Positions 9,802 to 19,060 are shown, numbered from the stretch's first letter. The stretch: 64,000 nt of DNA from Balneola sp. (GCA_017643645.1 JAEPNB010000009.1:1-64000); one strand, 5' to 3'. Translations and numbers: made by a program. Notes: generated by a model not told the origin, from the sequence alone.

Positions 9802-9857
9802 ATTTGGATAATACTACATGGTCTGTTATTCTTATTATGGTAATTAGTTAAATATCT

Positions 9858-10316
9858 ATGTCTTACTTAAAACTTAAATCACTTAAACTTGGTATACCAT
9901 TACTAATCCTGTTTTTTTTAAATAGTTGTTCATTAACTTCAGACGATGAGAAAGACCAAACTTTAGATGTGGAATTATTAAAACAACACTGGGTACATTC
10001 TCATGAAGAAAACGTTGATGAAAATGGTTACATCCATCCTGTGAATGGAATTTATCGCCCTTCTGACTACAAAGAATTCCCTTTTGCCTGGTTCAGGATG
10101 CAATATAAATTTTTTGAAGAAGGCGACGCTGAGTTTTACTATCTGGCTCCAAACGATGGTCACTATTTTAAACCTGCTAAATGGGAAGTTAACACTGAAA
10201 ACCGACTTCTGACCATAACTGATACATCAAGCCAAATGTCCGATAATCCGAACTTTATGATAAAAGAATTAACTAAAAATAAGTTGGTTCTTGAGCAGAT
10301 TGAAGAGATTAGATGA
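9858..10316 (+). CDS. Hypothetical lipoprotein
   Basis: The 152-residue protein has a lipoprotein signal peptide: basic MSYLKLKSLK, a hydrophobic stretch, and lipobox LNSC with the modified cysteine at residue 24. The mature part is rich in aromatic and acidic residues (FAWFRMQYKFFEEGD, EFYYLAPNDG), compatible with a small lipocalin-like beta barrel, but no family was recognised. It lies 56 bases after hipA and 18 before a GyrI-like gene on the same strand. Membership of the hipBA transcript is possible but unproven. Confidence 0.7.
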   Translation: MSYLKLKSLKLGIPLLILFFLNSCSLTSDDEKDQTLDVELLKQHWVHSHEENVDENGYIHPVNGIYRPSDYKEFPFAWFRMQYKFFEEGDAEFYYLAPNDGHYFKPAKWEVNTENRLLTITDTSSQMSDNPNFMIKELTKNKLVLEQIEEIR

Positions 10317-10334
10317 TGCCGTTTATATTCTTTT

Positions 10335-10814
10335 ATGTTTGACAGAATAGAGAAAGCTCAGCCTAAAAAGCTGATAGGTATGAGTATTGATACTTCAATA
10401 TCAGATTATGGAGCTCCGGGACTTTGGCAAAGATTTATGCCTCAGGTAAAATCCATCGAAAACAAAGTAGGTAGAGAAAAATACTCGATTCAGATATATA
10501 ATAACCTGTTCAGCTATTCTGATTTTCATCCCAAACTAATATTTAAATATTTGGCTGCAACTGAAGTGCAAAATTTTGAATCGGTACCGAAAGAAATGGA
10601 TACACTGGAATTACCGGGTGGAAAATATGCCGTGTTTATTCACAAAGGTACCATGGCTGACTTTCAGAAGACTTTAAATTTTATTCATCTGAAATGGCTT
10701 CCTGATTCAGAATTTGAATTGGATCACCGCCCTCATTTTGAAGTACTTGACGACAAATATCTTGGTCCTCAAAACCCGGAATCGCTGGAAGAAGTTTGGG
10801 TGCCTGTTAGGTAA
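10335..10814 (+). CDS. GyrI-like / AraC effector-binding domain protein
   Basis: This 159-residue protein resembles the stand-alone GyrI-like (bacterial transcription activator effector-binding) fold. It has the internal pattern ETLELPGGKYAVFIHKG-like at about residues 92-108, a helix leading to KWLPDSEF, and the terminal acidic strand EEVWVPVR; this family typically ends in a similar E-x-W-x-P-V motif. Members bind small amphipathic molecules, and E. coli GyrI inhibits gyrase. There is no DNA-binding domain. It may form a transcription unit with the lipoprotein 18 bases upstream. The ligand is unknown. Confidence 0.72.
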   Translation: MFDRIEKAQPKKLIGMSIDTSISDYGAPGLWQRFMPQVKSIENKVGREKYSIQIYNNLFSYSDFHPKLIFKYLAATEVQNFESVPKEMDTLELPGGKYAVFIHKGTMADFQKTLNFIHLKWLPDSEFELDHRPHFEVLDDKYLGPQNPESLEEVWVPVR

Positions 10815-10982
10815 TGATAAGTAAAATACTAAATTATTTTCAGTTCATGATGACGCCACTTGTCACTCTTGTGATTTAAATTTTGATTAGTTATTGCAAT
10901 AAGAATAGATGAAAGTTATTTTGATAAAATTCTAAAAAACCATCTACTAAGCCATCAAGTCATTTAAAGCATAAATCAAATT

Positions 10983-13900
10983 TTGGATAAAAAAAAATTC
11001 ATATTAACTCTTGGCTTTACTCCCAAAGAAAATACCTCTGGAATATTTTCAAAGAAATACGATGGTGGTTTTTCAATAGAAGTTGATTTTGAAAATTCAA
11101 TATTCAATTACGGAAAGCTTTTAAAAGTGGAAAGCAAAACCACTCAAAATTTTTCTCAAGAAGAAAGCTGGGTAGTTCTTGAATGTGTTAACCGTTTGCT
11201 GGAAAAAGGATATCCCCCACAAAATATAGTTTTAGAAAAAACTTGGGCAACAGGGCATGGTACAAGTGGACGTTTAGATATTTTAGTTACTCGTGATGAC
11301 GGTTCTGCTTATTTAATGATTGAATGCAAAACCTCAGGCAAAGAATTCGAAAAAGAACTGAAAAATATCTATAAAAAAGGTGGTCAACTATTTACCTATT
11401 TTCAGCAAGACAAAGCTGCTGATATAATTATGCTCTATACTTCTGACCTTTCAGGAAAAGTAGAAGATTATAAAAATGAGATCATAAAAATTGAAGAGGA
11501 TTATCGTCAAACAGCGAATGTCAAAGATTTCTTCGATCGCTGGAATAAACTACCAAAACAGAACGGGATTTTTGAAAACTGGGTAGCTCCTTATGAGTTT
11601 CAGAGTAAAGCATTAACTAGAAAGGATCTTCAGGTACTAAAACAAGAAGATAGTAGCTTCATTTTTAATCGATTTTTAGAGATCCTGCGTCACAATGTAG
11701 TTTCTGATAAGCCTAATGCTTTCAACAAAATTTTCACCCTTTTTCTGTGCAAAATTGTAGATGAAAACAGAAATCCGGACGAGCAATTACATTTTCAATG
11801 GCTTGAGGGAGAAGATGACCACGTTTCTTTTCAAAAAAGACTAACGGATTTATACCGTAGAGGAATGGATGAACTACTGGAAAAGAAGGTTACGGATGTA
11901 AGTGATGATGAATTCGATAAGCGGTTCGGGCAAATAGATGACAAATATAGAACAGAGATAAAAGATATTTTCACCGAACTCCGTCTCAAAAAGAACAACG
12001 AGTTTGCAATCAAGGAAGTGTATGATGACGCTTCTTTCGAGGATAATGCAAAAGTTGTTAAAGAGGTAGTGGAACTGTTGCAGGTATATAAAATCCGCTA
12101 TAATTATCGCCAACAGTTCCTGAGTGATTTTTTCGAAATGCTTCTAACTACCGGACTAAAACAGGAATCAGGTCAGTTTTTTACTCCTGTTCCAATAGCT
12201 CGCTTTATAATTCGAAGCCTACCCATTCATGAAATTACTGCTAAAAAAATCAAACAGGGAAACAGAAATGACTTGCTGCCAAATATTATTGATTACGCAG
12301 CGGGAAGTGGCCATTTCTTAACCGAATCTATGGAAGAGATTCAAAAGTATATTGATAACGAAGTAGATGAGGCTAAGCTTAACCCAGCCACTAAAAAGAC
12401 AATAAAAAAATGGAAAGAAGATCAATTTGATTGGGCAGAAAAATACGTTTATGGGATAGAGAAAGATTACCGATTGGTTAAAACAGCAAAAGTAAGTTGC
12501 TATTTGCATGGCGATGGTCTGGCAAAGGTTATTCATGGAGATGGCTTGGGTGACTTTGCCTCTTCTTCCGAATTTAAAGATTTACTGAAAGAAACCGATC
12601 GAACTTATCCTCAAGACAATAAGCAGTTTGATGTAATTATTTCTAATCCGCCTTATTCCGTTTCGGCTTTTAAAGGATTGATGGATGAAGAAACTGCAAA
12701 AAAAGGATTTGAATTATATGACCGATTAACAGACCAAAGTTCAGAAATAGAATGCTTGTTTATTGAACGTACAAAGCAACTGCTGAAAGATGGCGGCGTT
12801 GCAGGTATTGTTTTGCCAAGTAGTATCTTAAGTAATACCGGTATCTACACGAAAAGCCGCGAAATTTTACTCAAGTATTTTGAGATCTTGGGTATCGCTG
12901 AAATGGGATCTAACACGTTTATGGCAACCGGCACAAATACAGTTACCCTATTTCTGAAACGAAGAAATAACGCAGATAACTTCAACATTGAAGCAGCTGT
13001 GAAAAGCTTCTTTACAAATTTGCAGGATGTAACTATTAACGGGATTGAGAAACCTGTTGCAAAATATATTGCCCATGTATGGAATGGAGTTTCATTTGAT
13101 GATTACATAACCCTGTTACAAAAAGCGCCCAATAAACAAGTTAAAAGTCATGAAACTTTTAAGGAATACAAAAAGAAAATAAAAGCTAAAGATGAAAAAG
13201 AACGCTGTGAAGCTATATTAGAACTGGAGCAAGAAAAGCTGGCTTATTTTATTCTGGCATACCCACAGAATGTAGTTGTTGTTAAAACTGGTAGTAAAAA
13301 TGCTGAAAAACGCTTTTTGGGATATGAGTTTAGCAATAGACGAGGAAGTGAAGGTATACACCCAATACAACGCAGTAAAAGTATAGATGAATGTACGGAG
13401 CTATATGATGCGGATTCATTTACTAATCCTGAAAAAGCAAGCACCTATATCTATAAAGCCTTTAATGGCTCTTTTGATCTGGATATCCCAGAAGCTTTAT
13501 CAAATAATATAGCTTACTACAACTTAGTAGATATGATCAGTTTTGACCAAACTGATTTTGAAAAAGGAATTAATCTCACTTCAAAAAAAAAAGTGACTTT
13601 TGAGAGTATTTGGGGCACTACAAATTTAGTACCTCTTAGTAATGTTTCCCTTATTGAGAAAGGAAGCACGATTACTGAAGCTGAAACGGTTGAAGGGAAT
13701 GTCCCTGTAATTGCCGGTGGTCAATCTCCCGCTTACTTTCATAATGAAGCGAATAGAGACGGTAATATTATCACTGTAAGTGCTTCAGGAGCATACGCAG
13801 GTTTTATTAATTACTTTAAAAATCCAATTTTTGCTTCCGATTGCAATACAATAGCTTCAATGAATGAAAGTATCATTTCTACAAAGCTTATTTATTACTA

Positions 13901-14636
13901 TCTAAAAACAATACAAGACGAAATCTTTATGCTACAAAGAGGTCAAGCTCAACCTCATGTGTATGCTAGTGATTTGTTAAAGATCAAAATCCCACTCCCA
14001 AAAAAAGGTATCCAAGAAAAAATAGTTTCAGAAATTGAAGTATTAGAGGAAAGAGAACAAAAGGCAAATGAAGAGGTTGCCAATCTCAAACAACAAATAA
14101 AAGATTTATTTAATACCGAAATAGACAACTATTTCGAGAAAAGACTTGACGGAGTTTGCCAATTAAAGGCAGGTACTTTTGTAAAAGCAGATGATATAAG
14201 CAAGGTATTCGTAACCGACCTCTATCCTTGTTATGGAGGAAATGGGCTACGAGGTTACACAAAAACTTTTACGAATGATGGTACATATTCGCTTGTAGGT
14301 AGACAAGGAGCCTTATGTGGAAACGTACACTTAGTTTCTGGTAAATTTCACGCAACCGAACACGCCTTAGTAGCTTATCCGGAAGAAGGAGTAAATACGA
14401 TTTGGCTTCATCATAAATTGGTACAAATGGACTTAAATCAATTTGCAACTGGTGCCGCTCAACCCGGTCTTTCAGTTAAGAATTTAAAACCGATCACGAT
14501 TTCAGTCCCATCACTCCCTGAACAGAAAAAGATTGTTTCAGAAATAGAAAAAATTGAAGCTGAAATTTCTAAGCAAGAAAAGGTAATTGCTAATATCCCC
14601 TCAAAGAAAGAAGCTGTTCTCAAAAAGTATCTTTAA
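10983..14636 (+). CDS. Single-chain restriction-modification-specificity enzyme, type IIB/IIG-like
   Basis: One 1217-residue chain carries all three functions. Residues about 60-155 form a PD-(D/E)xK nuclease of the HsdR N-terminal type (RLD at 97-99, ECK at 114-116). Residues about 225-760 are an HsdM-like N6-adenine methyltransferase with GQFFTP (397-402), SAM motif DYAAGSG (437-443) and NPPY (555-558). Two HsdS-type target-recognition domains follow (about 880-1010 and 1055-1180), each ending in a coiled coil. There is no helicase motor, which excludes a classical HsdR. The architecture and length match type IIB enzymes such as AloI. The start is TTG at 10983; the N-terminus is therefore slightly uncertain. 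No separate subunit genes are adjacent. Confidence 0.88.
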   Translation: MDKKKFILTLGFTPKENTSGIFSKKYDGGFSIEVDFENSIFNYGKLLKVESKTTQNFSQEESWVVLECVNRLLEKGYPPQNIVLEKTWATGHGTSGRLDILVTRDDGSAYLMIECKTSGKEFEKELKNIYKKGGQLFTYFQQDKAADIIMLYTSDLSGKVEDYKNEIIKIEEDYRQTANVKDFFDRWNKLPKQNGIFENWVAPYEFQSKALTRKDLQVLKQEDSSFIFNRFLEILRHNVVSDKPNAFNKIFTLFLCKIVDENRNPDEQLHFQWLEGEDDHVSFQKRLTDLYRRGMDELLEKKVTDVSDDEFDKRFGQIDDKYRTEIKDIFTELRLKKNNEFAIKEVYDDASFEDNAKVVKEVVELLQVYKIRYNYRQQFLSDFFEMLLTTGLKQESGQFFTPVPIARFIIRSLPIHEITAKKIKQGNRNDLLPNIIDYAAGSGHFLTESMEEIQKYIDNEVDEAKLNPATKKTIKKWKEDQFDWAEKYVYGIEKDYRLVKTAKVSCYLHGDGLAKVIHGDGLGDFASSSEFKDLLKETDRTYPQDNKQFDVIISNPPYSVSAFKGLMDEETAKKGFELYDRLTDQSSEIECLFIERTKQLLKDGGVAGIVLPSSILSNTGIYTKSREILLKYFEILGIAEMGSNTFMATGTNTVTLFLKRRNNADNFNIEAAVKSFFTNLQDVTINGIEKPVAKYIAHVWNGVSFDDYITLLQKAPNKQVKSHETFKEYKKKIKAKDEKERCEAILELEQEKLAYFILAYPQNVVVVKTGSKNAEKRFLGYEFSNRRGSEGIHPIQRSKSIDECTELYDADSFTNPEKASTYIYKAFNGSFDLDIPEALSNNIAYYNLVDMISFDQTDFEKGINLTSKKKVTFESIWGTTNLVPLSNVSLIEKGSTITEAETVEGNVPVIAGGQSPAYFHNEANRDGNIITVSASGAYAGFINYFKNPIFASDCNTIASMNESIISTKLIYYYLKTIQDEIFMLQRGQAQPHVYASDLLKIKIPLPKKGIQEKIVSEIEVLEEREQKANEEVANLKQQIKDLFNTEIDNYFEKRLDGVCQLKAGTFVKADDISKVFVTDLYPCYGGNGLRGYTKTFTNDGTYSLVGRQGALCGNVHLVSGKFHATEHALVAYPEEGVNTIWLHHKLVQMDLNQFATGAAQPGLSVKNLKPITISVPSLPEQKKIVSEIEKIEAEISKQEKVIANIPSKKEAVLKKYL

Positions 14637-14676
14637 AAGTGTGACTAACTGGATATTATTCTTTTGATAGCTTGGA

Positions 14677-15504
14677 TCAAATTTCTTCAGAATATACCGC
14701 TGTGTATTGAGCTCCGAATAAAACGATCATAGAAGAATAAAATATCCAGGTAAGAAGAATCACTAAAGACCCTGCTGCGCCGTATACACTGCCGAATGAG
14801 CTGACTCCCAGATAGAAGCCTATCATATATTTCCCGATTCCAAACAGAACTGTTGTGATAAGAGCGCCCATCCATACATTTTTCCATTTTACTTCCGCAT
14901 CAGGAATAATTTTGAATAAGCAGGCAAATACTGCTGTAGTTACAATCACAGAAAAGCTAAAACTAATAGTGTTGGCTAAATAGAATTCTGACTCGGAGAA
15001 AATTTCTATAACTTTTGAGTCAAAGAAATTCAAAGAAGCTTCTATCACCAATGATACCAGAAGCAAAAATCCAACACTTACAGCCATTGCAAGTGAAAGT
15101 AATCTGTTCTTTAACGCTCTGTACAAGTTGCTATCTGGTTTTGTAACAATTCCCCACACTTTATTAATACCATCCTGTAGCGACACAAAAACCGTGGTTG
15201 CACTTACTACCAATGTTAAAAATCCAATAATTTGGTTTATCAATGAGTCGGTGGCTTCGTTCACATTTGTCAGGATTTTGTCGATTGCCTCTGCGCTCTG
15301 TTGACCAAAAAAGTTATTAAACTGCTCAAGAAGACTATCCCTCACAACTTGATCTTCATAGACAGAACCTGCAATGTAAATAGTGATGATAAGAATGGCA
15401 GGCAAAGAAAAGATCAGATAGAATGCTATCGAGGAGCTGTAATTCATTGCATCCTGAACACCATATTCCGATAACGCCTTCTTTAATATTTTCCAGTACT
15501 TCAT
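14677..15504 (-). CDS. YihY/BrkB-type inner membrane protein
   Basis: The 275-residue protein has about six hydrophobic segments and the YihY/BrkB signatures: an N-terminal GVQDAMNYSSSIAFYLIFSLPAI-like segment (about 15-37), the central LQDGINKVWGI (about 109-119) and the C-terminal SFGSVYGAAGSLVILLTWIFY-type stretch (about 232-252). The family was once annotated as ribonuclease BN; its transport or envelope role is unresolved. It lies 48 bases after sulP on the same strand, so it is probably in one transcript. A perfect inverted repeat covers its start codon, annotated separately. Confidence 0.9.
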   Translation of the reverse strand: MKYWKILKKALSEYGVQDAMNYSSSIAFYLIFSLPAILIITIYIAGSVYEDQVVRDSLLEQFNNFFGQQSAEAIDKILTNVNEATDSLINQIIGFLTLVVSATTVFVSLQDGINKVWGIVTKPDSNLYRALKNRLLSLAMAVSVGFLLLVSLVIEASLNFFDSKVIEIFSESEFYLANTISFSFSVIVTTAVFACLFKIIPDAEVKWKNVWMGALITTVLFGIGKYMIGFYLGVSSFGSVYGAAGSLVILLTWIFYSSMIVLFGAQYTAVYSEEI

Positions 15505-15532
15505 TACTTAATATACAAATGAAGTACTGGAA
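15491..15532 (-). promoter_or_regulatory. Perfect 15-bp inverted repeat covering the yihY start codon
   Basis: Arms 15491-15505 and 15518-15532 are perfectly complementary with a 12-base loop. Read on the minus strand, the upstream arm pairs with AATGAAGTACTGGAA, which contains the yihY ATG (15504-15502) and its next codons. RNA from sulP into yihY would fold the start codon into the stem. No U-run follows, so it does not look like an intrinsic terminator. Translational control is inference. Confidence 0.55.
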
Positions 15533-15552
15533 TCATTCAAAATTAAGATTTA

Positions 15553-17088
15553 CTAAATCTTATCTACAGCCAGCTTATACTTCGGGTCTTCTAATACATT
15601 CACATCGATAATGGCTTCTGCATTTTCAAGTAGAGCGATGCAATCTTTGCTCAAATGCTGAAGATGTACTTTCTTCCCGACTTTGGAATAACGTTCTGTG
15701 ATCTTGTTCAAAGCTTCTATCGCTGACATATCCACAACTCTGCTTTCGGCAAAGTCTATGATAATCTCTTCAGGATCGTTCAGTACATCAAATTTTTCGT
15801 TAAACACCGTAACCGAACCAAAGAAAAGAGGGCCGTATATCTCATAATGCTTCACTCCATCTTCATCAATTCTTTTTCTGGCACGAATTCTTTTTGCGTT
15901 ATCCCAGGCGAATACAAGCGCTGCAATAATTACACCTACAATTACAGCCAGAGCTAAATTATGAAGGAATACTGTGACCAGAGTCACTAAAACCATAACA
16001 AAAATATCAGAATTAGGCATTCTGTTAATTGTACTGAAACTAGCCCATTCAAAAGTTCCTATAGAAACCATGATCATTAAACCGGTAAGTGCTGCCATCG
16101 GTAACTTTTCGATCAAACCTGAACCAAACATAATGAATACCAAAAGCATCACCGCAGCTACAATTCCTGATAAACGAGCTCTTGCCCCTGCCGAAGTGTT
16201 GATCAAACTTTGACCGATCATTGCACAACCACCCATGCCTGAGAAAAATCCTGACAAAATATTTGCTGCACCTTGGGCTACAGCTTCTTTGTTTCCATGA
16301 CCTCTGGTTTCTGTAATCTCATCTACAATATTCAGCGTTAACAAACTCTCGATCAATCCAACTCCTGCCATAATTAATGCATATGGAAAAATCAGTTTTA
16401 AAGTTTCTAGAGTAAAAGGGATTTCAGGAATGTGAAATGGAGGAAAACCACCTTTAATGGAAGCAATATCGCCCACTGTTTTTGTGTCGATATTGAAAGT
16501 GACTACTACAGCAAAAATCACCAGTATTGCAATTAAAGAAGCGGGTAGTGCTTTACTTAATTTAGGCAATCCCCAAATGATCAGCATAGTTAATGCCACT
16601 AAACCAAGCAACATATATAACGAATCTCCGGTCATCCAGTCACCTGAGGGTGTTTTAAACTGAGCTAGTTGGGACATAAAAATGATTACTGCTAACCCAT
16701 TCACGAATCCGAATATTACCGGATGTGGTACAAGCCGCATAAGCTTACCTAATTTTAACATTCCTGCGGAAATCTGAATTAATCCCGCCAATACAACCGT
16801 AGCAAAAATATATTCCACACCATGAGATTGTGCTAATGTAACCAACACAACCGCTACAGCACCTGTTGCACCGGAGATCATTCCCGGACGCCCACCAAAG
16901 ATCGATGTCACAAGTCCCATCACAAATGCAGCATACAAACCTGTAAGTGGAGACAGTCCTGCTATCAAAGCGAACGCCACTGCTTCCGGAACCAGTGCCA
17001 GTGATACGGTTACACCTGATAAAATTTCTGTTTTATAATTTACCGGTTCCGAGAAATCGAACCGATAGAGGTTAAGTAATCTTTTCAT
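15553..17088 (-). CDS. SulP family anion transporter with STAS domain
   Basis: The 511-residue SLC26/SulP permease has the N-terminal signature GVTVSLALVPEAVAFALIAGL (about 25-45) and GLYAAFVMGLVTSIFGGRPGMISGATGA in TM2-3, around a dozen hydrophobic segments in all, and a C-terminal cytoplasmic STAS domain (about 400-511) with the VDMSAIEAL loop. Bacterial members move sulfate, bicarbonate or dicarboxylates; the substrate is not apparent from sequence. It is the first gene of a likely sulP-yihY pair. The shorter STAS region and the GGCAMIGQS stretch resemble the bicarbonate-type group, which is only a weak hint. Confidence 0.9.
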   Translation of the reverse strand: MKRLLNLYRFDFSEPVNYKTEILSGVTVSLALVPEAVAFALIAGLSPLTGLYAAFVMGLVTSIFGGRPGMISGATGAVAVVLVTLAQSHGVEYIFATVVLAGLIQISAGMLKLGKLMRLVPHPVIFGFVNGLAVIIFMSQLAQFKTPSGDWMTGDSLYMLLGLVALTMLIIWGLPKLSKALPASLIAILVIFAVVVTFNIDTKTVGDIASIKGGFPPFHIPEIPFTLETLKLIFPYALIMAGVGLIESLLTLNIVDEITETRGHGNKEAVAQGAANILSGFFSGMGGCAMIGQSLINTSAGARARLSGIVAAVMLLVFIMFGSGLIEKLPMAALTGLMIMVSIGTFEWASFSTINRMPNSDIFVMVLVTLVTVFLHNLALAVIVGVIIAALVFAWDNAKRIRARKRIDEDGVKHYEIYGPLFFGSVTVFNEKFDVLNDPEEIIIDFAESRVVDMSAIEALNKITERYSKVGKKVHLQHLSKDCIALLENAEAIIDVNVLEDPKYKLAVDKI

Positions 17089-17477
17089 TCCTGATGTTAA
17101 TAGGCGAGTAACTTCGCAGCTTTATTTTAGTATTGTGCCGGAATTCTCGTTGATGAATCGTTTCTTTTTGAGCTTTATAAGTTAAGGACTTTCCAAATCA
17201 GGTATGAGAAATAAGTAATATTTAATACTTAAATTAATTTCAGCGTTGGAAGCGGTTTTGTGAACAGATAGCCGATAAATCAACAAAAAAGTCAAAGCTG
17301 TATTATCAATATCAGCCTATAAATTCCCTTGTTTTATGAATCCCTGTGCGGATTTCTTTTTTCACTTTTTAAAAAATATATGAGATAAAAGTCTAATTGA
17401 TCCGGATTAAAGAAAATTGGCTCAACTTTCCATCGCATAGCAAAACCATTCTACATCTGTTATCTTACCAACAAAAA
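17089..17477. other. Intergenic region between divergent sulP and yjbQ
   Basis: This 389-base spacer must hold the promoters of sulP (minus) and the YjbQ gene (plus). A weak hairpin, AATCC/GGATT around 17339-17354 followed by a T-rich run, is visible. The open frame could be extended upstream from a TTG at 17397, but those 27 codons do not look like YjbQ. No RNA gene was recognised. Confidence 0.5.
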
Positions 17478-17900
17478 ATGACTGTATTTCAAAAAGAATT
17501 TTCTTTGAAGCCCAGAAACCGCGGATTTCATCTTATCACACGGGAGGTTCTGCAACAAGTACCGGAAGTCGCAAAGATAAACGCCGGCATTATGCAGATT
17601 TTTATTCAACACACAAGCGCCGGCTTAACCATTAATGAAAATGCCGACCCTACCGTCCGTACAGACTTTGAGACATTTTTCAACAGAACCGTTCCTGAAG
17701 ATATAAGCCTTTACGAGCATACTTTAGAAGGCACTGATGACATGACTTCTCACATCAAAAGCTCATTGCTGGGTTCTTCTGTAAGTATTCCCATCACTAA
17801 TGGTGAATTGAACCTTGGAACATGGCAAGGAATTTATCTTTGTGAGCATCGAAATCGTGGAGGCTCACGTAAAATTGTGGTAACTCTGATTGGTACTTAG
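17478..17900 (+). CDS. YjbQ family protein (UPF0047)
   Basis: A 140-residue protein from the ATG at 17478. This start gives MTVFQKEFSLKPRNRGFHLI, the usual family N-terminus and length; a TTG at 17397 would add 27 unrelated residues. Conserved features are IFIQHTSAGLTINENADP (about residues 37-54), the central EGTDDMTSHIKSSLLG (about 84-99) and the C-terminal TWQGIYLCEHRNRGGSRKI. Family members show thiamine-phosphate synthase activity in vitro, while their physiological role is unclear. The Asn, Asp and His residues of the putative metal site are present. It is convergent with the baeRF gene. Confidence 0.9.
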   Translation: MTVFQKEFSLKPRNRGFHLITREVLQQVPEVAKINAGIMQIFIQHTSAGLTINENADPTVRTDFETFFNRTVPEDISLYEHTLEGTDDMTSHIKSSLLGSSVSIPITNGELNLGTWQGIYLCEHRNRGGSRKIVVTLIGT

Positions 17901-17913
17901 AACTTCTATTCTT

Positions 17914-17937
17914 AAAAATCAGGTCAGGCGTACCTGA
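17914..17937 (-). terminator. Probable terminator of the baeRF gene
   Basis: A 6-bp stem (TCAGGT at 17919-17924 with ACCTGA at 17932-17937) is followed on the minus strand by five T residues (17918-17914). The stem overlaps the stop codon of the minus-strand gene. The stem is short, so efficiency is doubtful. Confidence 0.4.
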
Positions 17938-19060
17938 AAATAGCTGCCATACCGGACGTTGCCGGCACTTCGGTCTCATTTAGTGAATATACATTTCCGC
18001 CTTTTTTCAGGGTATATATTGCCGCCGCATTCAGCAGGTCCCTTTTATATCCACCGTTCTCAGAATTCATCATGCTGAATTGATTTTCTTCGGCTTTATA
18101 ATTGCCCCACACAGCTTTACCTGAAGGAATAAAGAGTGTATCTACTTTTCCGAAGTAAGACGCTTCAATAATTTCATGTAAATCTCCGGAATATCTATCG
18201 GTTTCTGACGCGTTTCCTAACCTTTCCAAATCAGCATACATATCCTTCAAAAAGTACGATTGTATCAATTCCCAACCTTTATCTTTGAGTTCCTTATTGT
18301 TCAGGAGATCAGGGTTCTCAATAATTGCTTCTTCCATTAGCCTGTGATAATGATTTGCTTTTCGGTAATGAGCCACAGCCTTGTCCACTCCTGCAAGAAT
18401 CAGGGGATCCTCTTTTTTACGCAGAATTGATGTGACTTCATTTTCGATGTTTCTTAAATATTCCTCGACCACTTTAGTATCATCATCCCCACCACCGTGA
18501 CCATGAAAAATTGCTCCTCCTCTGTTTTCTCCGGAATGTTGCTGAACACTTTTTTGATACACATCGAACTTCCTGAACTCTTCCATGTTAGAAGGTGCTT
18601 CTTCTAGTTCTATTTCTTCTACGGTTTCACTTGTGCACTTTAATAGCCGAACATTTTTCTGACTTACTGATAAAATGCAAAAAGTGCCTTCCAGAGTCAT
18701 CATTCGTATCAATGGAGTAACCAAAAAGTGATTATCAATCAGTATTCTCTCATCGGTTTTGAAAGGCAACCGATAATATCTAAAAAAGTCCTCTGTGATG
18801 AATAAAGCCAGACCTTCATCATTATACCGCCAGAATTCTGACTCGTTTAGTAATGTATCTGCTTCTGATAACAACTCATCAATGTTGTTATCATCTACGC
18901 CTTTTTCGGATAGTTCATTTCTCAGATCTTTTAAAATATTTTTAAATCGTAAAGAGTCCTGCCCGGCTTCCGGCTCTGATTTATTGGTACTCATATATAC
19001 TGAAATACTAATTTTTCCAGCAATCTCATTTAGTTCCAGTATGGTGTCTCTGTTAATCAT
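17924..19060 (-). CDS. Bacterial archaeo-eukaryotic release factor-like protein (baeRF family)
   Basis: The 378-residue protein shows the layout of baeRF proteins, distant relatives of aRF1/eRF1 and Pelota. There is an N-terminal alpha/beta region (about 1-150), a central domain with a Gly/His-rich loop HGHGGGDDD (186-194) where eRF1 would have its GGQ region, and a C-terminal domain ending NETEVPATSGMAAIFRY, typical of the eRF1 domain 3 fold in these proteins. A ribosome-rescue or release role has been proposed for the superfamily; nothing here proves it. It is divergent from the aminotransferase gene and convergent with yjbQ. Confidence 0.75.
   Translation of the reverse strand: MINRDTILELNEIAGKISISVYMSTNKSEPEAGQDSLRFKNILKDLRNELSEKGVDDNNIDELLSEADTLLNESEFWRYNDEGLALFITEDFFRYYRLPFKTDERILIDNHFLVTPLIRMMTLEGTFCILSVSQKNVRLLKCTSETVEEIELEEAPSNMEEFRKFDVYQKSVQQHSGENRGGAIFHGHGGGDDDTKVVEEYLRNIENEVTSILRKKEDPLILAGVDKAVAHYRKANHYHRLMEEAIIENPDLLNNKELKDKGWELIQSYFLKDMYADLERLGNASETDRYSGDLHEIIEASYFGKVDTLFIPSGKAVWGNYKAEENQFSMMNSENGGYKRDLLNAAAIYTLKKGGNVYSLNETEVPATSGMAAIFRYA

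Noticed and set aside
10983-14636. Classical type I HsdR, HsdM or HsdS set
   Set aside because: There is no helicase/translocase domain and all domains lie in one chain, so a type IIB/IIG-like enzyme is the better call.
17397-17477. Upstream TTG start for yjbQ
   Set aside because: The 27 added residues lack family similarity and the ATG at 17478 gives the usual 140-residue length.
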